In this document: positions 62,601 to 64,000 of the stretch, one piece after another | How positions within the stretch are numbered: position 1 is the first letter of the stretch | How the letters are laid out: every line of letters starts with the position of its first letter | NCBI GenBank assembly: GCA_017301975.1 | Contig: JAFLEI010000004.1 | Span: forward strand, 124,001-188,000 | DNA from: Verrucomicrobiota bacterium | GTDB taxonomy: Bacteria > Verrucomicrobiota > Verrucomicrobiia > Verrucomicrobiales > Verrucomicrobiaceae | Length of the DNA: 64,000 nucleotides | Direction of reading: 5' to 3' | Notes under the pieces: generated by a model | Database searches by the model: none | Told to the model about the DNA's origin: nothing | What the model saw: only the letters and a program-made list of their open reading frames with translations | Program-made: the position numbers and the translations under genes

Positions 62601-64000
62601 GTGATCCGCCTTTTCATCACTCTACCTCTCATTGCCTCCGCCGTCGCGGAGCCGGCACCGCGCCCCATCCATTTCTCCAAGGAGATCCGGCCCATCCTGA
62701 GCGAGAACTGCTTTTTCTGCCACGGCCCGGATGAAAAGAAGCGCGAGGCCGGACTGCGCCTGGATGAGGAAGCGAGCGCCAAAAAGAACAACGACGGCAC
62801 CATCGCCGTGGTGGCGGGTCATCCTGAAAAAAGCGCCCTGCTGGAGCGCATCCTCAGCAAAGACCCGGACGAGGTCATGCCGCCCCTGAAGCAGCACAAG
62901 ACCATCTCCCCCGCGCAGATCGCCCTTTTGACCGAATGGATCAAACAGGGCGCGCCCTGGGGCAAGCACTGGAGCTATGAGAAGGTGGTGAAACCCGCCG
63001 TGCCCGCAGGCGCCAAAAACCCTGTGGACGCCTTTCTGGTGCAGCGGCTGAAGCAAGAGGGGCTCAAATACGGCCCCCAGGCTGACAAAGCCACGTTCAT
63101 CCGCCGCACCGCGCTGGATCTCACCGGCCTGCCACCCACGCTTGCCGAACTAGATGCGCTGGCCGCGCAGCCCTACGACAAGGTGGTAGATCATTACCTC
63201 TCGCTGCCTGCCTACGGCGAGCATTGGGCGCGGCAGTGGCTCGATCTCGCACGCTACGCGGACAGCTCCGGCTACCCGAGCGACCAGCCGCGCGAGATCT
63301 GGGCCTACCGTGACTGGGTGGTGCGCGCCCTGAATTCAAACATGCCGTTTGACCAGTTCACCATCGAGCAAAACGCCGGCGATCTGCTGCCGAATCCCAC
63401 GGACGACCAGCTCATCGCCACCGCCTTCCACCGCAACACCATGACGCAGAATGAAGGCGGCACGGACGATGAGGAATTCCGCAACGCCGCCATCATCGAC
63501 CGCGTCAACACCACTCTCGCCGTCTGGATGGGCACCACCATGGCCTGCGCCCAATGCCACACGCACAAGTTTGATCCCATCACCATCAACGAGTACTTCC
63601 AGTTCTACGCCTTCCTCAATCAAAGCGCCGACAGCGACAAAAAGGACGAGGTGCCCCTGCACAGCTTCGACACCCCCGAGCTGAAGCAAAAGCGCGAGCG
63701 TTTGAAGAGCGAGATCGACACGCTGGAGAAACAATTCGCCTCCCCTGCTCCCGCATGGCTCGCCGGTCTCGATGCCTGGGACTCTGGCTTTGCCCGCGAT
63801 CTCGGCTGGCAGACCCCGCCACCCGCCAAGGTGACCACGCAGTCCAAGCAAAGCGCCGCCATCGCCCCAGACGGCACCGTCTCCATCCCCAAAAAGAGCG
63901 ACACCGACACCTACACCATCGAACTCCCTGCCACCGGAGACAAGCTCAACGCCCTGCGCGTGGAGACGATACCAGCCGCTGGTTTCGGCAACTTCGTCCT
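62601..64000 (+). CDS. PSCyt1/DUF1549/DUF1553-type cytochrome protein, partial at the window edge
   Basis: The frame from GTG at 62601 runs off the end after 466 codons. The start gives a signal peptide (IRLFITLPLIASAVAEP); an in-frame ATG at 62553 would bury it. The heme motif CFFCHGP follows at about residue 37, then MPPLKQHKTISPAQIALLTEWIKQGAPW and the DUF1549 region: NPVDAFLVQRLKQEGLKYGPQADKATFIRRTALDLTGLPPT, then a second heme-like CAQCHTHKFDPI near residue 316. This family is diagnostic of Planctomycetes and Verrucomicrobia and works outside the cytoplasm; role unclear. The DUF1553 domain is presumably beyond the edge. Confidence 0.88.
   Translation, partial: MIRLFITLPLIASAVAEPAPRPIHFSKEIRPILSENCFFCHGPDEKKREAGLRLDEEASAKKNNDGTIAVVAGHPEKSALLERILSKDPDEVMPPLKQHKTISPAQIALLTEWIKQGAPWGKHWSYEKVVKPAVPAGAKNPVDAFLVQRLKQEGLKYGPQADKATFIRRTALDLTGLPPTLAELDALAAQPYDKVVDHYLSLPAYGEHWARQWLDLARYADSSGYPSDQPREIWAYRDWVVRALNSNMPFDQFTIEQNAGDLLPNPTDDQLIATAFHRNTMTQNEGGTDDEEFRNAAIIDRVNTTLAVWMGTTMACAQCHTHKFDPITINEYFQFYAFLNQSADSDKKDEVPLHSFDTPELKQKRERLKSEIDTLEKQFASPAPAWLAGLDAWDSGFARDLGWQTPPPAKVTTQSKQSAAIAPDGTVSIPKKSDTDTYTIELPATGDKLNALRVETIPAAGFGNFV

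Overview
The window is 64 kb of high-GC DNA from a bacterial chromosome, most likely a member of the Verrucomicrobiota (Verrucomicrobiae, Prosthecobacter/Verrucomicrobium-like). The evidence is the gene content: two formylglycine-type sulfatases, a DUF1080 secreted hydrolase, Tat-exported Gfo/Idh/MocA oxidoreductases, several PVC-type c-type cytochrome proteins (membrane-bound dehydrogenase plus heme domain, DUF1549/DUF1553 type), a 1000-residue AlaRS, and many small lipoproteins. This is a gene-content inference; no rRNA is present. I saw no tRNA, CRISPR array, integrase or transposase gene.

Layout. 1-5.9 kb: tail of an immunity-like gene, DUF1080 protein, PIN-like nuclease, ATL repair protein, degenerate Zn-ribbon protein, His-rich exported protein, pyroglutamyl-peptidase family protein and lipoproteins. 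5.9-12 kb: NlpC/P60 protein, oxidoreductase, sulfatase, two paralogous lipoproteins. 12-17.6 kb: chaperones groEL, groES and dnaK on the minus strand, with two lipoprotein/cytosolic hypotheticals. 18-19.1 kb: nuoB-nuoC without the rest of the complex I operon. 19.3-23.5 kb: PQQ-like propeller, LptF/LptG permease with an extra N-terminal membrane domain, acidic-tailed protein. 23.5-28.1 kb: two tandem ATPase-less Lon-type (S16) proteases and pyrE. 28.3-33.5 kb: small genes with recent rearrangement (a DUF1330 fragment, a frameshifted helicase-tail fragment). 33.5-36 kb: sialidase-like, DUF2059 and PepSY proteins. 36.2-41.1 kb: a putative copper/respiration cluster (TonB receptor, two paralogous CxxC membrane proteins, HMA protein, SCO protein, cytochrome c). 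41-45.2 kb: membrane-bound dehydrogenase, ExbD, NarL-type regulator. 45.4-52.3 kb: second sulfatase, an LpxL-GT9 fusion, hydroxyacid dehydrogenase, heme protein, truncated globin, MsrA. 52.4-64 kb: Wzz-like protein, DUF2157/GDYXXLXY pair, unclassified 582-aa protein, second oxidoreductase, alaS, a pseudopilin and the start of a DUF1549-type cytochrome.

The most striking non-genic feature is the density of short (100-200 bp) elements with terminal inverted repeats or internal hairpins. At least six sequence types occur, and several begin within a few bases of a stop codon. One type (TIR GTACGATGGGCACT...) occurs twice, 20 kb apart. No mobilising enzyme is encoded here, so these look like non-autonomous REP/MITE-type repeats, some probably serving as 3' ends of transcripts. 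The other main curiosities are an AT-richer, in-frame insertion of about 82 codons in alaS, the LpxL-GT9 fusion, the extended LptF/G, and the tandem S16 protease duplication that carried the leader of pyrE with it.
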